From assembly GCF_014695915.1 (NCBI RefSeq), contig NZ_JACJPF010000046.1, forward strand, positions 124,001 to 188,000: 64,000 nt of DNA. Reading direction: 5' to 3'. This stretch comes from Trichocoleus sp. FACHB-40 (lineage in GTDB: Bacteria; Cyanobacteriota; Cyanobacteriia; Cyanobacteriales; FACHB-T130). How positions within the stretch are numbered: position 1 is the stretch's first letter; the number at the start of each line of letters is the position of its first letter. Below the pieces are notes generated by a model. It was given only the letters and a program-made list of their open reading frames with translations. It did no database searches and was not told the DNA's origin. Of the stretch, positions 27,887 to 38,117 are shown piece after piece. A program made the translations under genes and the position numbers.

Positions 27887-28105
27887 AAAAGTTTGCCTTA
27901 TTAGTTTGGTTCTTTAAAGGTATCAAAACTAAATGGTTTAATGGGTTGTAGTAGCTATAATTGGGGCGATTCAGGTTATTTTTGATAGAGATAAGTTAGC
28001 CCCGCAACCGAGTTGTTGCTGCGGGGCTAAGTAAAAATGCCTGACGATTGTAGGAAATGAGCAGTTATCGCGGGACTGTGGGCGATCGCTAGAAAAATCG
28101 GTTGC

Positions 28106-28561
28106 TTAAGCAGCAGCGATCGCATTCTTCAGAGGTGTCCAACGGAATGCGCGATCGCCCCCCATCTCCACCGCAATTTTTACTCGCGGTTCCATGCTTG
28201 GCAAAGCGGTTAAATATTCCACTTCCTCACGCGAGAGGATATTTCCTTCGATAATCCACAACACTAAACCCTTCGACTTGGGGGGTAGATGTTCCAATTG
28301 GTAATTCACCACAGGCGGTATGAAATAAGTACGAATGTCTTTTTTGCCCAAATGTGCCGGACGCACACCGTGAACGCCTGTTAAATACGCAGCTAAGTCG
28401 CCAAGTCCTTTTGCACTAATGCGTAACGTGGTATAGCCAGCTGCACGCAACCGCCGCTGGTAACGTCCCTCAAAGCCTCCTTCTAAGGGTACGTACATCC
28501 CCAAAGCCCCCTCCTTTTCCAGTCCTTTGACAAATTGATTGCCGATGGTGATAAGTGCCAT
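28106..28561 (-). CDS. ndhN: NAD(P)H-quinone oxidoreductase subunit N
   Basis: A 151-residue protein. Family phrases are GNQFVKGLEKEGALGMYVPLEGGFEGRYQRRLRAAGY, GDLAAYLTGVHGVRPAHLGK and LVLWIIEGNILSREEVEYL. NdhN is a peripheral subunit of the cyanobacterial and chloroplast NDH-1 complex, which takes electrons from ferredoxin for cyclic flow, respiration and CO2 uptake. Length is usual. It has its own upstream region and is separated from the VWA genes. Confidence 0.95.
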   Translation of the reverse strand: MALITIGNQFVKGLEKEGALGMYVPLEGGFEGRYQRRLRAAGYTTLRISAKGLGDLAAYLTGVHGVRPAHLGKKDIRTYFIPPVVNYQLEHLPPKSKGLVLWIIEGNILSREEVEYLTALPSMEPRVKIAVEMGGDRAFRWTPLKNAIAAA

Positions 28562-29175
28562 ATATTTATCTTCTACCGTGCTTTAAGTTTTGTTAATGAG
28601 TGCTGCGGATTTATTATAGTTGGGTGGTGAGGAGCCTATCAACTGGGACAAGACAAAAAAAAATTAGCGGTTAGTAGACAATTCTTAAGAAAGGGTTTAT
28701 AGTAAACAATTGTGGTCAAAATTCAGGCGGTTATTGCCGCTGAGGTTGAGATCGGGTAAAGGGACATTAGGCTTTCAGCTAAAAGGCTGTGCAGTCATAA
28801 GAATAGAAAGTTCATTGTTCCCAGCGATTTCGTTCCAAGCGATGGTATAAAAGAAGGCTTCTTGACGGAAATCTTCAAAGCACCGGAAAACCACATTCGC
28901 CTTCTCGGGATACTGAGTAGATAAAGCTGCTTAAGTCCCCGCGAATATAGGCAATGCCCTTCTGTCGCATATCCGACGGTCGAATAGGTTCACACCATCT
29001 GAGGGGAAAGCTTACAAAAGCTTTCTTAAAAGCTTGCTTCGATTCAATGCGAGGCAGTGCTATCTCTGGCTGGTCTGATCGCAACGAATGAAAACGTTTG
29101 TAAGAGCTTGTCGGTGGGGCGAGTGATCGCAACACCGCCTCTTTGTAGTGTGTAAAAGGGAGAAACCAAAAAGCC
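28562..29175. other. Leader region of the ribosomal protein cluster
   Basis: Over 600 bases between the divergent ndhN and rplC. It carries a candidate promoter near 28675-28703 and then about 465 bases before rplC with several hairpins, including an 8-bp one at 29006-29025 (GAAAGCTT/AAGCTTTC). The open frame 28875-29303 on the minus strand overlaps rplC and is not coding. Confidence 0.5.
28675..28703 (+). promoter_or_regulatory. Candidate S10-cluster promoter
   Basis: TAGACA (28675-28680), a 17-base spacer, and TATAGT (28698-28703): one mismatch in each box against TTGACA/TATAAT at the ideal spacing. Transcription would begin near 28710. Confidence 0.5.
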
Positions 29176-29814
29176 GTGCCTATTGGTATCCTCGGAACCA
29201 AACTCGGCATGACCCAAGTATTTGACGAAACAGGAAAAGCAATTCCTGTAACAGTCATCCAGGCTGGGCCATGTACTGTAACGCAAATTAAAACCAAGGA
29301 CACAGATGGCTACGCTGCCGTCCAGCTTGGTTATCAAGAAGTGAAACCAAAGGCGTTGAACAAACCCCTATTGGGACACTTAGCAAAATCGAGCGCTGCT
29401 CCTTTAAGGAAACTGCGGGAGTATCGCCTAGATAACGTAGGTGAGTTTGAGCTGGGTCAGCAGTTAAAGCCAGATTTATTTACTGCTGGTCAAATTGTGG
29501 ATGTAATCGGTACAAGTATCGGTAAGGGCTTTGCCGGATATCAGAAGCGTCACAATTTCAAGCGGGGGCCCATGTCTCACGGTTCCAAAAACCACCGGCA
29601 GCCCGGTTCGACGGGTCCTGGAACCACACCAGGGCGTGTGTATCCAGGGAAGCGGATGGCAGGTCGTTTAGGTGGCGATCGCGTCACAATTCGCAAACTG
29701 ACAGTAGTGCGGGTAGACGCGGAACGTAACTTGCTGCTGATCAAGGGAGCGGTTCCCGGTAAACCAGGTGCGCTCGTCAATATTTTGCCTGCCAAAAAGG
29801 TAGGTCGAAAGTAG
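29176..29814 (+). CDS. rplC: Ribosomal protein L3
   Basis: A 212-residue uL3, 50S subunit. It begins [30 protein letters not shown] and contains the conserved loop [39 protein letters not shown]. Start is GTG with GGGAG about 13 bases upstream. First gene of the cluster; the usual rpsJ (S10) is absent, as expected in cyanobacteria where it sits with tuf. Confidence 0.97.
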   Translation: MPIGILGTKLGMTQVFDETGKAIPVTVIQAGPCTVTQIKTKDTDGYAAVQLGYQEVKPKALNKPLLGHLAKSSAAPLRKLREYRLDNVGEFELGQQLKPDLFTAGQIVDVIGTSIGKGFAGYQKRHNFKRGPMSHGSKNHRQPGSTGPGTTPGRVYPGKRMAGRLGGDRVTIRKLTVVRVDAERNLLLIKGAVPGKPGALVNILPAKKVGRK

Positions 29815-29901
29815 TCATTAGTCATTAGTCATTAGTCATTCTTCAAGGACAACTGACAAAAGACTCTCGGACAACTGACAAAGGACTCTCGGACTAAGCA
29901 T
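29815..29901. repeat. Heptamer and 23-mer tandem repeats
   Basis: Starting at the rplC stop, TAGTCAT is repeated four times (29812-29840), then two copies of a 23-base unit (ACAACTGACAAAAGACTCTC and variant) follow. It fills the whole gap before rplD. Confidence 0.8.
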
Positions 29902-30534
29902 ATGGTTAACTGTGTAGTACACAATTGGGATGGGGAAGAAGTCGGGCAGGCGACACTAGAATTAAAGGTTGCCAAAGAAGAGAACGCTGCACATATTGTG
30001 CATCGGGCATTAGTCCGGCAGCAGGCAAATGCTCGTCAAGGCACCGCTAGCGCCAAAACCCGCGCTGAAGTTAGGGGAGGCGGACGTAAACCCTGGAGAC
30101 AAAAGGGAACAGGTCGCGCTCGTGCGGGTTCGATTCGTTCACCCTTATGGCGTGGTGGTGGTGTGATCTTCGGACCCAAGCCAAGAGACTATGACCTGAA
30201 GATGAACCGCAAGGAGCGGCGTTTGGCGTTGAGAACAGCGATCGCTGACCGCGCCGAGGACATGGTTGTAGTTGAGGAATTTGGCGACAAGCTGCCCAAA
30301 CCAAAAACAAAGGAATTGGTTGAAGCGATCGCTCGTTGGGGAGTCGATCCACAATCAAAAATCCTCCTCATTTTGCCAGAGCGCCAAGAAAACGTTTATT
30401 TGTCAGCCCGAAATATCGTCAATTTGAAGCTAATTTTTGCTAACCAATTGAATATTTTTGACCTGCTTAACGCTGACAAAATCGTAACAACGCCATCTGC
30501 CCTCGCCAAAATTCAGGAGGTTTACAGTGAGTGA
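29902..30534 (+). CDS. rplD: Ribosomal protein L4
   Basis: A 210-residue uL4. Family phrases are [53 protein letters not shown] (the extended loop lining the exit tunnel) and NVYLSARNI. The stop overlaps the start of rplW by eight bases. In E. coli L4 represses its own operon; whether it does here is not shown. Confidence 0.97.
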   Translation: MVNCVVHNWDGEEVGQATLELKVAKEENAAHIVHRALVRQQANARQGTASAKTRAEVRGGGRKPWRQKGTGRARAGSIRSPLWRGGGVIFGPKPRDYDLKMNRKERRLALRTAIADRAEDMVVVEEFGDKLPKPKTKELVEAIARWGVDPQSKILLILPERQENVYLSARNIVNLKLIFANQLNIFDLLNADKIVTTPSALAKIQEVYSE

Positions 30535-30829
30535 ATTTAATCGCCGCGACCTGGCGGATCTGGTTTATCGCCCCATAGTCACAGAAAAGGCGACTCTGCA
30601 CATGGAGCAGAACAAGTACGTCTTTGAAGTAATTCCCAAAGCGACCAAACCCGAAATTAAAGCAGCAATTGAAGACCTGTTTAAAGTAAAGGTTTTGAGC
30701 GTTAACACCCTTCGCCTACCACGCCGCAAGCGTCGCGTCGGCAAATTTGCCGGGTTTAAGCCTCAATACAAACGAGCGATCGTAACCTTAGTAAGCGGTG
30801 ACTCAATTACCCTGTTCCCAGAAGTTTAA
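30527..30829 (+). CDS. rplW: Ribosomal protein L23
   Basis: A 100-residue uL23, at the tunnel exit and docking site for trigger factor and SRP. It begins [38 protein letters not shown] start, overlapping rplD by eight bases, so the two are translationally coupled. Confidence 0.97.
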   Translation: MSEFNRRDLADLVYRPIVTEKATLHMEQNKYVFEVIPKATKPEIKAAIEDLFKVKVLSVNTLRLPRRKRRVGKFAGFKPQYKRAIVTLVSGDSITLFPEV

Positions 30830-30900
30830 ATTTTGGATTTTAAATAATCAAAATCCAAAATAACACTCAACATTTAGCAGTTCAACTAAGAGTTTAAATT

Positions 30901-31764
30901 ATGGGTACCCGTTCCTATCGGCCCTACACCCCCAGCACTCGCGAAACTACAATTTCGGATTTTGCCGAAATTACCAAGAGTGAGCCGGAAAAATCACTAA
31001 CCCACTTTAACCACCGCGACAAAGGTCGCAACAATCGCGGGGTAATTACCAGTCGCCGTCGGGGTGGCGGCCACAAACGCCTCTATCGGGTGATAGATTT
31101 TCGCCGCGATAAGCGAGATATTCCCGCAAAAGTAGCAGCGATTGAGTACGATCCTAATCGTAATGCTCGCATTGCCCTGCTTTATTACCAGGATGGAGAA
31201 AAGCGCTATATTCTCCACCCAGTAGGGTTAGAGGTTGGCACATTTATCACCGCAGGTTCCAACTCCCCCATCGAGATTGGCAACGCTTTGCCGTTAAGCA
31301 ATATTCCATTGGGAACTAGCGTTCACAATGTAGAACTGACAGCAGGTAAAGGTGGTCAAATTGTTCGTGCTGCTGGTGCCACTGCTCAGGTAGTAGCAAA
31401 AGAAGGTGGCTATGTATCCATCAAGTTGCCCTCCGGAGAAGTCCGGATGGTGCGCCGCGAGTGCTATGCCACGATTGGACAGGTTGGCAACGTTGAGCAT
31501 AGAAACCTGAGTGCAGGTAAAGCAGGTCGCAATCGCTGGAAGGGCCGCCGTCCGAAGGTGAGAGGAAGCGTCATGAACCCAGTTGACCACCCACACGGTG
31601 GTGGTGAGGGACGCGCACCGATTGGTAGAAGCGGACCTGTGACCCCTTGGGGTAAACCAACATTGGGCTATAAGACTCGTAAGCCTAAGAAGCAAAGCAG
31701 TAAATTGATTGTTCGTCGTCGTCGTAAAGCTTCTAAGCGGGGTCGTGGCGGTCGGGAATCTTAG
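30901..31764 (+). CDS. rplB: Ribosomal protein L2
   Basis: A 287-residue uL2. It has [18 protein letters not shown] at the start and [43 protein letters not shown] at the C-terminus; the latter holds the histidine-rich loop near the peptidyl transferase centre. Length is usual. Confidence 0.98.
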   Translation: MGTRSYRPYTPSTRETTISDFAEITKSEPEKSLTHFNHRDKGRNNRGVITSRRRGGGHKRLYRVIDFRRDKRDIPAKVAAIEYDPNRNARIALLYYQDGEKRYILHPVGLEVGTFITAGSNSPIEIGNALPLSNIPLGTSVHNVELTAGKGGQIVRAAGATAQVVAKEGGYVSIKLPSGEVRMVRRECYATIGQVGNVEHRNLSAGKAGRNRWKGRRPKVRGSVMNPVDHPHGGGEGRAPIGRSGPVTPWGKPTLGYKTRKPKKQSSKLIVRRRRKASKRGRGGRES

Positions 31765-31861
31765 AATTTTAGATTTTAGATTTTGGAATTTAGATTGGCA
31801 ATAAATCCAAAATCCAAAATCAGAAATCAAAAATCAAAAATAATTTGGGGTTATGTGAAGT
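31765..31861. repeat. Heptamer repeats after rplB
   Basis: ATTTTAGATTTT units, then AAATCCA, AAATCCA, AAATCAG, AAATCAA, AAATCAA: five 7-base units. These fill the gap before rpsS. Confidence 0.75.
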
Positions 31862-32137
31862 ATGGGTCGTTCTCTTAAAAAAGGTCCTTTTGTTGCGGAT
31901 CATCTGCTGAAAAAAGTTGAAACTTTGAACGCCAGAGGCGAAAAGCAGGTGATCAAAACTTGGTCTCGCGCCTCAACAATTTTGCCGCAAATGCTGGGTC
32001 ACACCATCGCGGTTCACAATGGTCGTCAGCACGTTCCGGTCTACGTCAGCGAGCAAATGGTAGGACATAAGTTAGGCGAATTTGCTCCTACTCGTACTTT
32101 CCGGGGACACTCGAAAGATTCCAAGGCAAAGAGATAA
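31862..32137 (+). CDS. rpsS: Ribosomal protein S19
   Basis: A 91-residue uS19, 30S head, next to S13. It begins [19 protein letters not shown] and has [48 protein letters not shown]. Complete, ATG start. Confidence 0.98.
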   Translation: MGRSLKKGPFVADHLLKKVETLNARGEKQVIKTWSRASTILPQMLGHTIAVHNGRQHVPVYVSEQMVGHKLGEFAPTRTFRGHSKDSKAKR

Positions 32138-32188
32138 TTTTGAATTTTGAATTAGACAAGATTCAGAATTATTAAAACGGAGAAATCT

Positions 32189-32551
32189 ATGGCAGTTGAT
32201 ACTACAGAAGAAGTCAAAGCGATCGCCCGCTACATCCGGATGTCCCCCCACAAAGTGCGGCGAGTTCTCGACCAAATTCGGGGGCGGTCATATCGTGAAG
32301 CGCTGATTGTACTGGAATTTATGCCCTATCGGGCTTGCGATCCAGTCCGCGATGTACTGCGCTCAGCAGCAGCCAATGCCGAGCATAACGCCGGGTTAGA
32401 CCCAGCGAAATTAGTAATCTCTAAGGCATATGCTGACCAAGGGCCAACCTTGAAGCGCTTCCGGCCCCGCGCTCAAGGACGCGCCTATCAGATTCGCAAG
32501 CCAACGTGTCACATCACAGTAGCCGTTGCACCAGACACAGAAGAAAAATAA
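32189..32551 (+). CDS. rplV: Ribosomal protein L22
   Basis: A 120-residue uL22 with the tunnel hairpin. Phrases: [83 protein letters not shown] strong hairpin lies just after the stop. Confidence 0.97.
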   Translation: MAVDTTEEVKAIARYIRMSPHKVRRVLDQIRGRSYREALIVLEFMPYRACDPVRDVLRSAAANAEHNAGLDPAKLVISKAYADQGPTLKRFRPRAQGRAYQIRKPTCHITVAVAPDTEEK

Positions 32552-32564
32552 CAGAACTGAGTTA

Positions 32565-32597
32565 TGAGGAATGAGTAAAACTGTTACTCATTCCTCA
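32565..32597. terminator. 14-bp hairpin between rplV and rpsC
   Basis: TGAGGAATGAGTAA (32565-32578) is the exact reverse complement of 32584-32597, with a 5-base loop. It lacks a T-run, so pausing, processing or an RNA-stability role is likelier than full termination. Confidence 0.6.
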
Positions 32598-32634
32598 GCA
32601 CTCATCACTCAGCACTGATTTAGAGGAAGCATTC

Positions 32635-33363
32635 GTGGGACAGAAAATTCATCCAATTGGTTTTCGACTGGGTATCACCCAAGAACATCGCTCCCGTTGG
32701 TTTGCGGATGCTAAGCGCTACCCAGAACTCCTGCAAGAAGACCACACCATTCGGCAGGTAGTAGAGAAAAAACTCGCTAACGCTGGCATCTCTCAAGTGA
32801 GGATCGAGCGCAAAGCCGACCAAATCGATTTGGAAATCCACACAGCTAGACCGGGTGTTGTGGTAGGTCGAGGTGGTCAAGGCATTGAAGAATTACGGTC
32901 TAAGCTTCTTGAAGCTCTAGGCGGCAGTAATCGGCAAATCCGGATCAACGTTATTGAAGTGGCGCGGGTGGATGCCGATGCTGGGCTGATTGCCGAGTAC
33001 ATCGCCCAGCAGCTGGAGCGACGAGTTTCCTTCCGGCGCGTTGTGCGTCAGGCAATTCAACGCGCTCAACGCGCTGAAGTCCAGGGGATTAAAGTGCAAG
33101 TAAGCGGACGGTTAAACGGGGCAGAAATTGCTCGAACCGAGTGGACGCGGGAAGGTAGAGTACCACTACATACCCTCCGGGCAGACATCGACTACGCTTA
33201 CCGCACCGCCAAAACCATTTACGGGATTCTTGGCGTTAAAGTTTGGATCTTCAAAGGTGAGGTTATTCCAGGTCAGGAAGAAGCGCCTGCTCCTAATAAT
33301 GCTCAACCCCGGCGTCGCCAACAGCGCCGCCGCCAGCAATTTGAAGACCGCTCAAATGAGTAA
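32635..33363 (+). CDS. rpsC: Ribosomal protein S3
   Basis: A 242-residue uS3 at the mRNA entry site. Start is GTG ([25 protein letters not shown]). The KH domain has [17 protein letters not shown], and the C-terminal domain has [29 protein letters not shown] low-complexity Arg/Gln tail ([13 protein letters not shown]) ends it. Confidence 0.98.
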   Translation: MGQKIHPIGFRLGITQEHRSRWFADAKRYPELLQEDHTIRQVVEKKLANAGISQVRIERKADQIDLEIHTARPGVVVGRGGQGIEELRSKLLEALGGSNRQIRINVIEVARVDADAGLIAEYIAQQLERRVSFRRVVRQAIQRAQRAEVQGIKVQVSGRLNGAEIARTEWTREGRVPLHTLRADIDYAYRTAKTIYGILGVKVWIFKGEVIPGQEEAPAPNNAQPRRRQQRRRQQFEDRSNE

Positions 33364-33435
33364 TAGCTAATTGCTAATAGCTATCCGCTATTAGTAAGAA
33401 GAAATTAGCAATTAGCAGTTAGCAAAGGACAAATC
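33364..33435. repeat. Repeat-rich gap between rpsC and rplP
   Basis: Tandem TAGCTAATTGC/AATTAGC-type units with a small hairpin CTAATAG/CTATTAG. Typical of the cluster's gaps. Confidence 0.55.
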
Positions 33436-33855
33436 ATGTTAAGTCCCAGAAGAACTAAATTTCGCAAACAGCAGCGCGGGCGGATGAACGGGTTGGCAAC
33501 CAGAGGCAGTGACCTAAACTTTGGTGACTTTGGCCTCCAGTCCACAGAACCAGCCTGGATTACATCCCGCCAAATTGAAGCCAGCCGTCGAGCCATGAAC
33601 CGCTATATCCGCCGGGGTGGCAAAATCTGGATTCGTATCTTCCCAGACAAACCAGTAACCATGCGTCCAGCCGAAACCCGGATGGGTTCTGGTAAAGGTT
33701 CACCGGAGTTTTGGGTAGCTGTAGTCAAGCCAGGGCGGATCTTGTTTGAGATTGCCGGGGTACCGGAAGCAACTGCCCGCGAGGCAATGCGTCTGGCCTC
33801 CAACAAATTGCCGATTAAGACAAAGTTCATTACACGTGAAGGGGAACAGGTGTAA
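33436..33855 (+). CDS. rplP: Ribosomal protein L16
   Basis: A 139-residue uL16, beside the peptidyl transferase centre. Phrases: [75 protein letters not shown]. rpmC starts three bases after the stop. Confidence 0.98.
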   Translation: MLSPRRTKFRKQQRGRMNGLATRGSDLNFGDFGLQSTEPAWITSRQIEASRRAMNRYIRRGGKIWIRIFPDKPVTMRPAETRMGSGKGSPEFWVAVVKPGRILFEIAGVPEATAREAMRLASNKLPIKTKFITREGEQV

Positions 33856-33858
33856 ATT

Positions 33859-34113
33859 ATGCCTCTGCCCAAGATAGAAGAAGCCAGAAATTTAAATGAC
33901 CAGGAACTGGCTGATGAGATTTTAGCTGTCAAACAGCAGCTGTTTGATTTGCGGATGCAACAGGCAACCCGACGCCTGGAAAAGCCACATCAGTTCAAGC
34001 ATATGAAGCATCGGTTAGGTCAGCTGCTGACCGTGGAAGGTGAGCGGCAACGGGCGGCAACGGATAACCAGCCAGCCCCAGAACCGCAGCCAGATGCACA
34101 ATCCCAGGAGTAG
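33859..34113 (+). CDS. rpmC: Ribosomal protein L29
   Basis: An 84-residue uL29. It has the family helix pair ([52 protein letters not shown]) and an unusual Gln/Pro-rich C-terminal extension ([18 protein letters not shown]) of about 18 residues that the typical protein lacks. Confidence 0.95.
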   Translation: MPLPKIEEARNLNDQELADEILAVKQQLFDLRMQQATRRLEKPHQFKHMKHRLGQLLTVEGERQRAATDNQPAPEPQPDAQSQE

Positions 34114-34124
34114 AGTAGACCCCA

Positions 34125-34370
34125 ATGGCAGTTAAAGAACGAGTTGGCGTGGTCGTCAGCGACAAAATGCAAAAGACCGTAGTGGTCGCCGTGGAAAACC
34201 GTTCGCCACATCCGAAATACGGAAAAATTGTGGTAAACACGAAGCGGTACAAGGCTCACGATGAGGAGAATGAGTGCAAAGTGGGCGATCGCGTCCGAAT
34301 TACAGAAACGCGCCCCTTGAGTCGCACTAAACGCTGGACAGTCGCTGAAATTCTCAATCGCGAGGCTTAA
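34125..34370 (+). CDS. rpsQ: Ribosomal protein S17
   Basis: An 81-residue uS17: [73 protein letters not shown] fold binding 16S rRNA. It is 11 bases after rpmC. Confidence 0.97.
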   Translation: MAVKERVGVVVSDKMQKTVVVAVENRSPHPKYGKIVVNTKRYKAHDEENECKVGDRVRITETRPLSRTKRWTVAEILNREA

Positions 34371-34538
34371 TAAGAAAGTTATGAGTTTTGAGAGCTGAGT
34401 TTTGAGTTAAAAATTCCAAGTCTAGAATTTTATAAATTCTTCCGGCTTCAAAACTCAAAACTTAAAACTCAAAACTATTATTCAAAACTCCGGATCAACG
34501 GAAGTGTCCCGCTGGAGCAAAACTCAAAACTCAAAACT
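34371..34538. repeat. Heptamer repeats before rplN
   Basis: A 168-base gap filled by AAAACTC/AAAACTT heptamers (34450-34476 and 34518-34537) and related GAGTTTT units. The AAACTC and GAGTTTT blocks are complementary and could pair over a long loop. Confidence 0.75.
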
Positions 34539-34907
34539 ATGATTCAACCTCAAAGCTACCTAAATGTCGCAGATAACAGCGGCGCTCGCAAATTGATGTG
34601 CATCCGCGTCTTAGGTGCCAGCAGTCGGCGCTATGGCGGCGTTGGCGATGTGATCATCGCCGTTGTCAAAGACGCTATCCCCAACATGGCAGTCAAAAAG
34701 TCCGACGTTGTACGAGCCGTAATTGTCCGCACCAAGAAGAATATGCGCCGGGACAGCGGTATGAGTATTCGCTTTGACGATAACGCCGCCGTGATCATCA
34801 ACGCAGATGGCAACCCCAGGGGAACTCGCGTTTTCGGTCCAGTCGCACGGGAACTGCGCGACAAAAATTTCACCAAAATTGTTTCCCTGGCTCCAGAGGT
34901 ACTCTAA
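34539..34907 (+). CDS. rplN: Ribosomal protein L14
   Basis: A 122-residue uL14: [49 protein letters not shown] and [35 protein letters not shown]. Its TAA shares one base with the rplX ATG. Confidence 0.98.
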   Translation: MIQPQSYLNVADNSGARKLMCIRVLGASSRRYGGVGDVIIAVVKDAIPNMAVKKSDVVRAVIVRTKKNMRRDSGMSIRFDDNAAVIINADGNPRGTRVFGPVARELRDKNFTKIVSLAPEVL

Positions 34908-35272
34908 TGGCAACAAAACAGTTTAAAAGAAACGGCTCCCAGCCGAAAGTGCGCTATAAAATGCACGTAAAAAAAGGCGATACAGTGCAAGTAATCGCTG
35001 GTCGAGATAAAGGCAAGGTTGGTGAAATATTAAAGGCGATTCCCGAAGAAAGCCGGGTAATTGTTAAAGGAGTTAACATCAAAACCAAGCACGTCAAACC
35101 TCAGCAAGAAGGTGAATCCGGTCAAATCGTTACGATAGAAGCCCCGATTCACAGCTCTAACGTTATGCTTTATTCGACCAGCCAAAAAATTGCCAGCCGC
35201 ATTTGTTACACCTTTAATGAAGAAGGTCGTAAAGTGCGGATGCTCAAAAAGACTGGAGAAATCATTGACTAA
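34907..35272 (+). CDS. rplX: Ribosomal protein L24
   Basis: A 121-residue uL24, an assembly initiator. It carries the KOW motif [55 protein letters not shown]. It overlaps rplN by one base, so translation is coupled. Confidence 0.96.
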   Translation: MATKQFKRNGSQPKVRYKMHVKKGDTVQVIAGRDKGKVGEILKAIPEESRVIVKGVNIKTKHVKPQQEGESGQIVTIEAPIHSSNVMLYSTSQKIASRICYTFNEEGRKVRMLKKTGEIID

Positions 35273-35362
35273 TAGCAATTAGGTGTGCAAGCTAATTGCC
35301 AGTCGGCTAATTGTTAACTACTATTTTCCCTGACCAAGCCCAGGGCATGAAGGAAAAAACCA

Positions 35363-35908
35363 ATGGCACAAAAACTGAAAACGCTGTACCAAGAGACAAT
35401 TGTTCCTAAACTGACAGATCGGTTTAATTACACGAATGTCCATCAGGTACCCAAAATTGTAAAGGTCTCGATTAATCGAGGTTTAGGAGAGGCATCTACT
35501 AACGCTAAAGCCCTGGAATCTTCCCTTAACGAAATTGCCAAGATCGCGGGTCAAAAGCCTGTGGTGACACGGGCGAAAAAAGCGATCGCAGGTTTTAAAC
35601 TTCGTCAAGGTATGCCAGTGGGCGTAATGGTAACACTACGAGGAGATCGGATGTATGCCTTTCTTGATCGATTAATCAACCTGTCATTGCCACGCATTCG
35701 GGACTTTCGCGGTATCAGTCCCAAGAGCTTTGATGGTCGAGGAAATTACAGCTTAGGCATTAGAGAGCAGCTGATATTTCCAGAAATAGAATACGACAGC
35801 ATCGATCAAATTCGTGGCATGGACATTTCAATCATCACCACAGCAAATACCGACGAAGAGGGCCGCGCCTTACTCAAAGAAATGGGAATGCCCTTCCGGG
35901 ATAACTGA
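35363..35908 (+). CDS. rplE: Ribosomal protein L5
   Basis: A 181-residue uL5, contacting 5S rRNA and the P-site tRNA. Phrases: [104 protein letters not shown]. Complete. Confidence 0.98.
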   Translation: MAQKLKTLYQETIVPKLTDRFNYTNVHQVPKIVKVSINRGLGEASTNAKALESSLNEIAKIAGQKPVVTRAKKAIAGFKLRQGMPVGVMVTLRGDRMYAFLDRLINLSLPRIRDFRGISPKSFDGRGNYSLGIREQLIFPEIEYDSIDQIRGMDISIITTANTDEEGRALLKEMGMPFRDN

Positions 35909-35932
35909 GGCAGTCATAATAAGGAGGGAAAA

Positions 35933-36334
35933 ATGGCGGCAAACGACACAATAGCAGATATGCTGACTCGCATTCGGAATGCGAATATGGCGCGGCATCA
36001 AACAACAGAAATACCAGCAACGAAAATGACGAAGAGCATTGCTCAAGTCCTGAAAGCTGAAGGCTTCATTGCTGATTTTGAAGAAGTTGGCGAGGGCATC
36101 GAGCGACACCTGCTGGTTTCCTTAAAATACAAAGGCAAGAATCGCCAACCGATTATCAACACATTGAAGCGGGTCAGCAAACCAGGACTTAGGGTATATT
36201 CCAACCGTAAAGACTTACCCCGTGTGCTGGGCGGTATTGGAATTGCGATCATTTCTACCTCCAGTGGCATTATGACTGACCGGGATGCGCGGCGTCAGGG
36301 GGTAGGCGGGGAAGTGCTGTGCTACATCTGGTAG
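35933..36334 (+). CDS. rpsH: Ribosomal protein S8
   Basis: A 133-residue uS8: [32 protein letters not shown] and [44 protein letters not shown]. In E. coli S8 represses the spc operon. A good AGGAGGG site precedes it. rpsN (S14), usually between rplE and rpsH elsewhere, is absent as is normal in cyanobacteria. Confidence 0.98.
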   Translation: MAANDTIADMLTRIRNANMARHQTTEIPATKMTKSIAQVLKAEGFIADFEEVGEGIERHLLVSLKYKGKNRQPIINTLKRVSKPGLRVYSNRKDLPRVLGGIGIAIISTSSGIMTDRDARRQGVGGEVLCYIW

Positions 36335-36457
36335 TCATTGGTCACTGGAACGTTGTCAAATTAAAACGTTAGAAAGGGACTTTTGTTCTAACAACTTTCA
36401 AACGTTCAAACGTTCAAACGCCCAGGGACAACTGACAAAAAAAAGGAGTAATTAGTT
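36335..36457. repeat. Repeat-rich gap before rplF
   Basis: CAAACGTT-type units repeat three times near 36402-36420, and AACGTT/AACGTT pairs are possible. Ends in ACAACTGACAAAAAAAAGGAG, which supplies the rplF ribosome site. Confidence 0.55.
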
Positions 36458-36997
36458 ATGTCTCGTATTGGCAAGCGCCCCATTAATATTCCCGCTAAAG
36501 TTCAAGTTGCCATTGACGGTCAACATGTGGCAGTTAAAGGCCCTAAAGGTGAACTTTCCAGGGTTCTGCCAGAGCAGGTGATCATCGAGCAGGAAGGCGA
36601 AACGATTGTAGTGAAGCGACGGGATGAATCTCGTGCAGCTCGCCAGCGCCACGGCTTGTCGCGGACTTTGGTTGCCAACATGGTTGATGGGGTTTCTCAA
36701 GGGTTCCAGCGACGTTTAGAAATCCAGGGTGTCGGTTATCGCGCCTCAGTTCAAGGTCGCAATTTAATTTTGAACGTGGGTTACAGTCACCCGGTGCAAA
36801 TTGATCCCCCAGAAGGCGTTCAGATGGCGGTGGAAAACAACACCAATGTCATTGTGAGCGGTATTGATAAAGAAATCGTGGGGAACATTGCAGCCAAAAT
36901 TCGCGCTGTCCGCCCACCAGAAGTATACAAGGGTAAAGGTATCCGCTACGCCGGTGAAGTGGTGAGACGTAAAGCTGGAAAGGCAGGTAAGAAGTAA
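36458..36997 (+). CDS. rplF: Ribosomal protein L6
   Basis: A 179-residue uL6 of two similar domains. Phrases: [97 protein letters not shown]. Start ATG preceded by AAGGAG. Confidence 0.98.
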   Translation: MSRIGKRPINIPAKVQVAIDGQHVAVKGPKGELSRVLPEQVIIEQEGETIVVKRRDESRAARQRHGLSRTLVANMVDGVSQGFQRRLEIQGVGYRASVQGRNLILNVGYSHPVQIDPPEGVQMAVENNTNVIVSGIDKEIVGNIAAKIRAVRPPEVYKGKGIRYAGEVVRRKAGKAGKK

Positions 36998-36999
36998 AA

Positions 37000-37362
37000 A
37001 TGAAGCTAACTCGGAAAGAATCAATTCACCGTCGGCATCGGCGGGTACGTCGCAAGGTGAACGGTACAGGCAATCGTCCTCGTTTAGCCGTCTTTCGCTC
37101 CAATCAGCACATTTATGCTCAGGTGATTGACGATGCCCAACAGCGTACCCTAGCTGCTGCCTCTACCCTAGAGCCAGAGCTGAAATCGCGCCTAGAAGGA
37201 GGAGCGAATGTAGCAGCCTCCGTAGAAGTGGGTAAGCTAATTGCCGAGCGATCGCTCGAAGTTGGTATCACAAAAGTTGTCTTTGACCGCGGCGGCAACC
37301 TTTACCACGGTCGCATCAAAGCTCTCGCAGATGCGGCCCGCGAAGCTGGGTTGGATTTTTAA
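37000..37362 (+). CDS. rplR: Ribosomal protein L18
   Basis: A 120-residue uL18, binding 5S r[59 protein letters not shown] and [26 protein letters not shown]. It starts two bases after rplF stops. Confidence 0.98.
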   Translation: MKLTRKESIHRRHRRVRRKVNGTGNRPRLAVFRSNQHIYAQVIDDAQQRTLAAASTLEPELKSRLEGGANVAASVEVGKLIAERSLEVGITKVVFDRGGNLYHGRIKALADAAREAGLDF

Positions 37363-37367
37363 AGGAC

Positions 37368-37426
37368 AAAAGGCAAAAGGTAAAAGAAATTTTATATTTT
37401 TCCTAGTTTTCTTGCTTTTGCCTTTT
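37368..37426. terminator. AGGCAAAAG-family hairpin between rplR and rpsE
   Basis: AAAAGGCAAAAG (37368-37379) pairs exactly with 37415-37426 around a 35-base T-rich loop. A T-run follows the second arm. It resembles an intrinsic terminator but with a large loop. Confidence 0.5.
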
Positions 37427-37446
37427 TAGTTTTTACTTTCACTGTA

Positions 37447-37989
37447 ATGGTTCAAGATAAAGTAATGGCAAAAGAACGTCGTAAAAATTCTGCACGTCGG
37501 GAAAAAGAAACTACATTTCAAGAACGGGTGATCCAAATCCGTCGCGTCAGCAAGGTTGTCAAAGGCGGTAAAAAACTCAGCTTCCGAGCCATTGTCGTTA
37601 TTGGCAATGAGCGTGGGCAAGTTGGGGTTGGTGTCGGCAAAGCTAGCGACGTAATTGGAGCTGTTCGTAAAGGTGTCGCCGACGGCAAAAAGCATTTGAT
37701 TGACATCCCCTTGACTAAATCAAATTCCATTCCTCATCCTATCAACGGCGATGGTGGTGGTGCCAAAGTGATGATGCGACCAGCAGCACCTGGAACAGGG
37801 GTAATTGCCGGGGGTGCCGTTCGCACGGTGCTGGAATTAGCTGGGGTTCGCAACATCCTAGCAAAACAGCTGGGTTCTAACAATCCCTTGAACAACGCCA
37901 GAGCCGCCATCAACGCTCTCTCCACCTTGCGGACATTTTCCGATGTGGCTGAAGAACGTGGTATCCCCATTGAAAACCTCTACGCTTAA
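37447..37989 (+). CDS. rpsE: Ribosomal protein S5
   Basis: A 180-residue uS5 in the decoding region: [58 protein letters not shown] (with QIR before), [49 protein letters not shown] second ATG at 37465 (MAKERRKNS) is an alternative start. Confidence 0.97.
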   Translation: MVQDKVMAKERRKNSARREKETTFQERVIQIRRVSKVVKGGKKLSFRAIVVIGNERGQVGVGVGKASDVIGAVRKGVADGKKHLIDIPLTKSNSIPHPINGDGGGAKVMMRPAAPGTGVIAGGAVRTVLELAGVRNILAKQLGSNNPLNNARAAINALSTLRTFSDVAEERGIPIENLYA

Positions 37990-38117
37990 TGGTCAGCGGT
38001 CAGGCAAGAGTTGGAAAGTTGGAACGTTGGGTAGGTTTCTCGTTTAAACGTTCAAACCTTCAAACGCCTACTGACAACTGGCAACTGATAACTGACAACT
38101 GACAAAGGACAAAAGAC
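37990..38117. repeat. Heptamer repeats before rplO
   Basis: Repeats of ACTGACA type: ACTGGCA, ACTGATA, ACTGACA, ACTGACA, AAGGACA, AAAGAC at 38074-38115, after a GTTCAAAC unit near 38047. No gene. Confidence 0.75.

Noticed and set aside
28562-29175. Loss of rpsJ from the ribosomal cluster
   Set aside because: Cyanobacteria normally carry rpsJ with tuf elsewhere, so its absence is ordinary.
28875-29303. 142-codon frame antisense to rplC
   Set aside because: Overlaps the conserved rplC coding region; a shadow frame.
29815-38117. Possible CRISPR array from tandem repeats
   Set aside because: Units are 7 bases without spacers, so they are short tandem repeats, not CRISPR.
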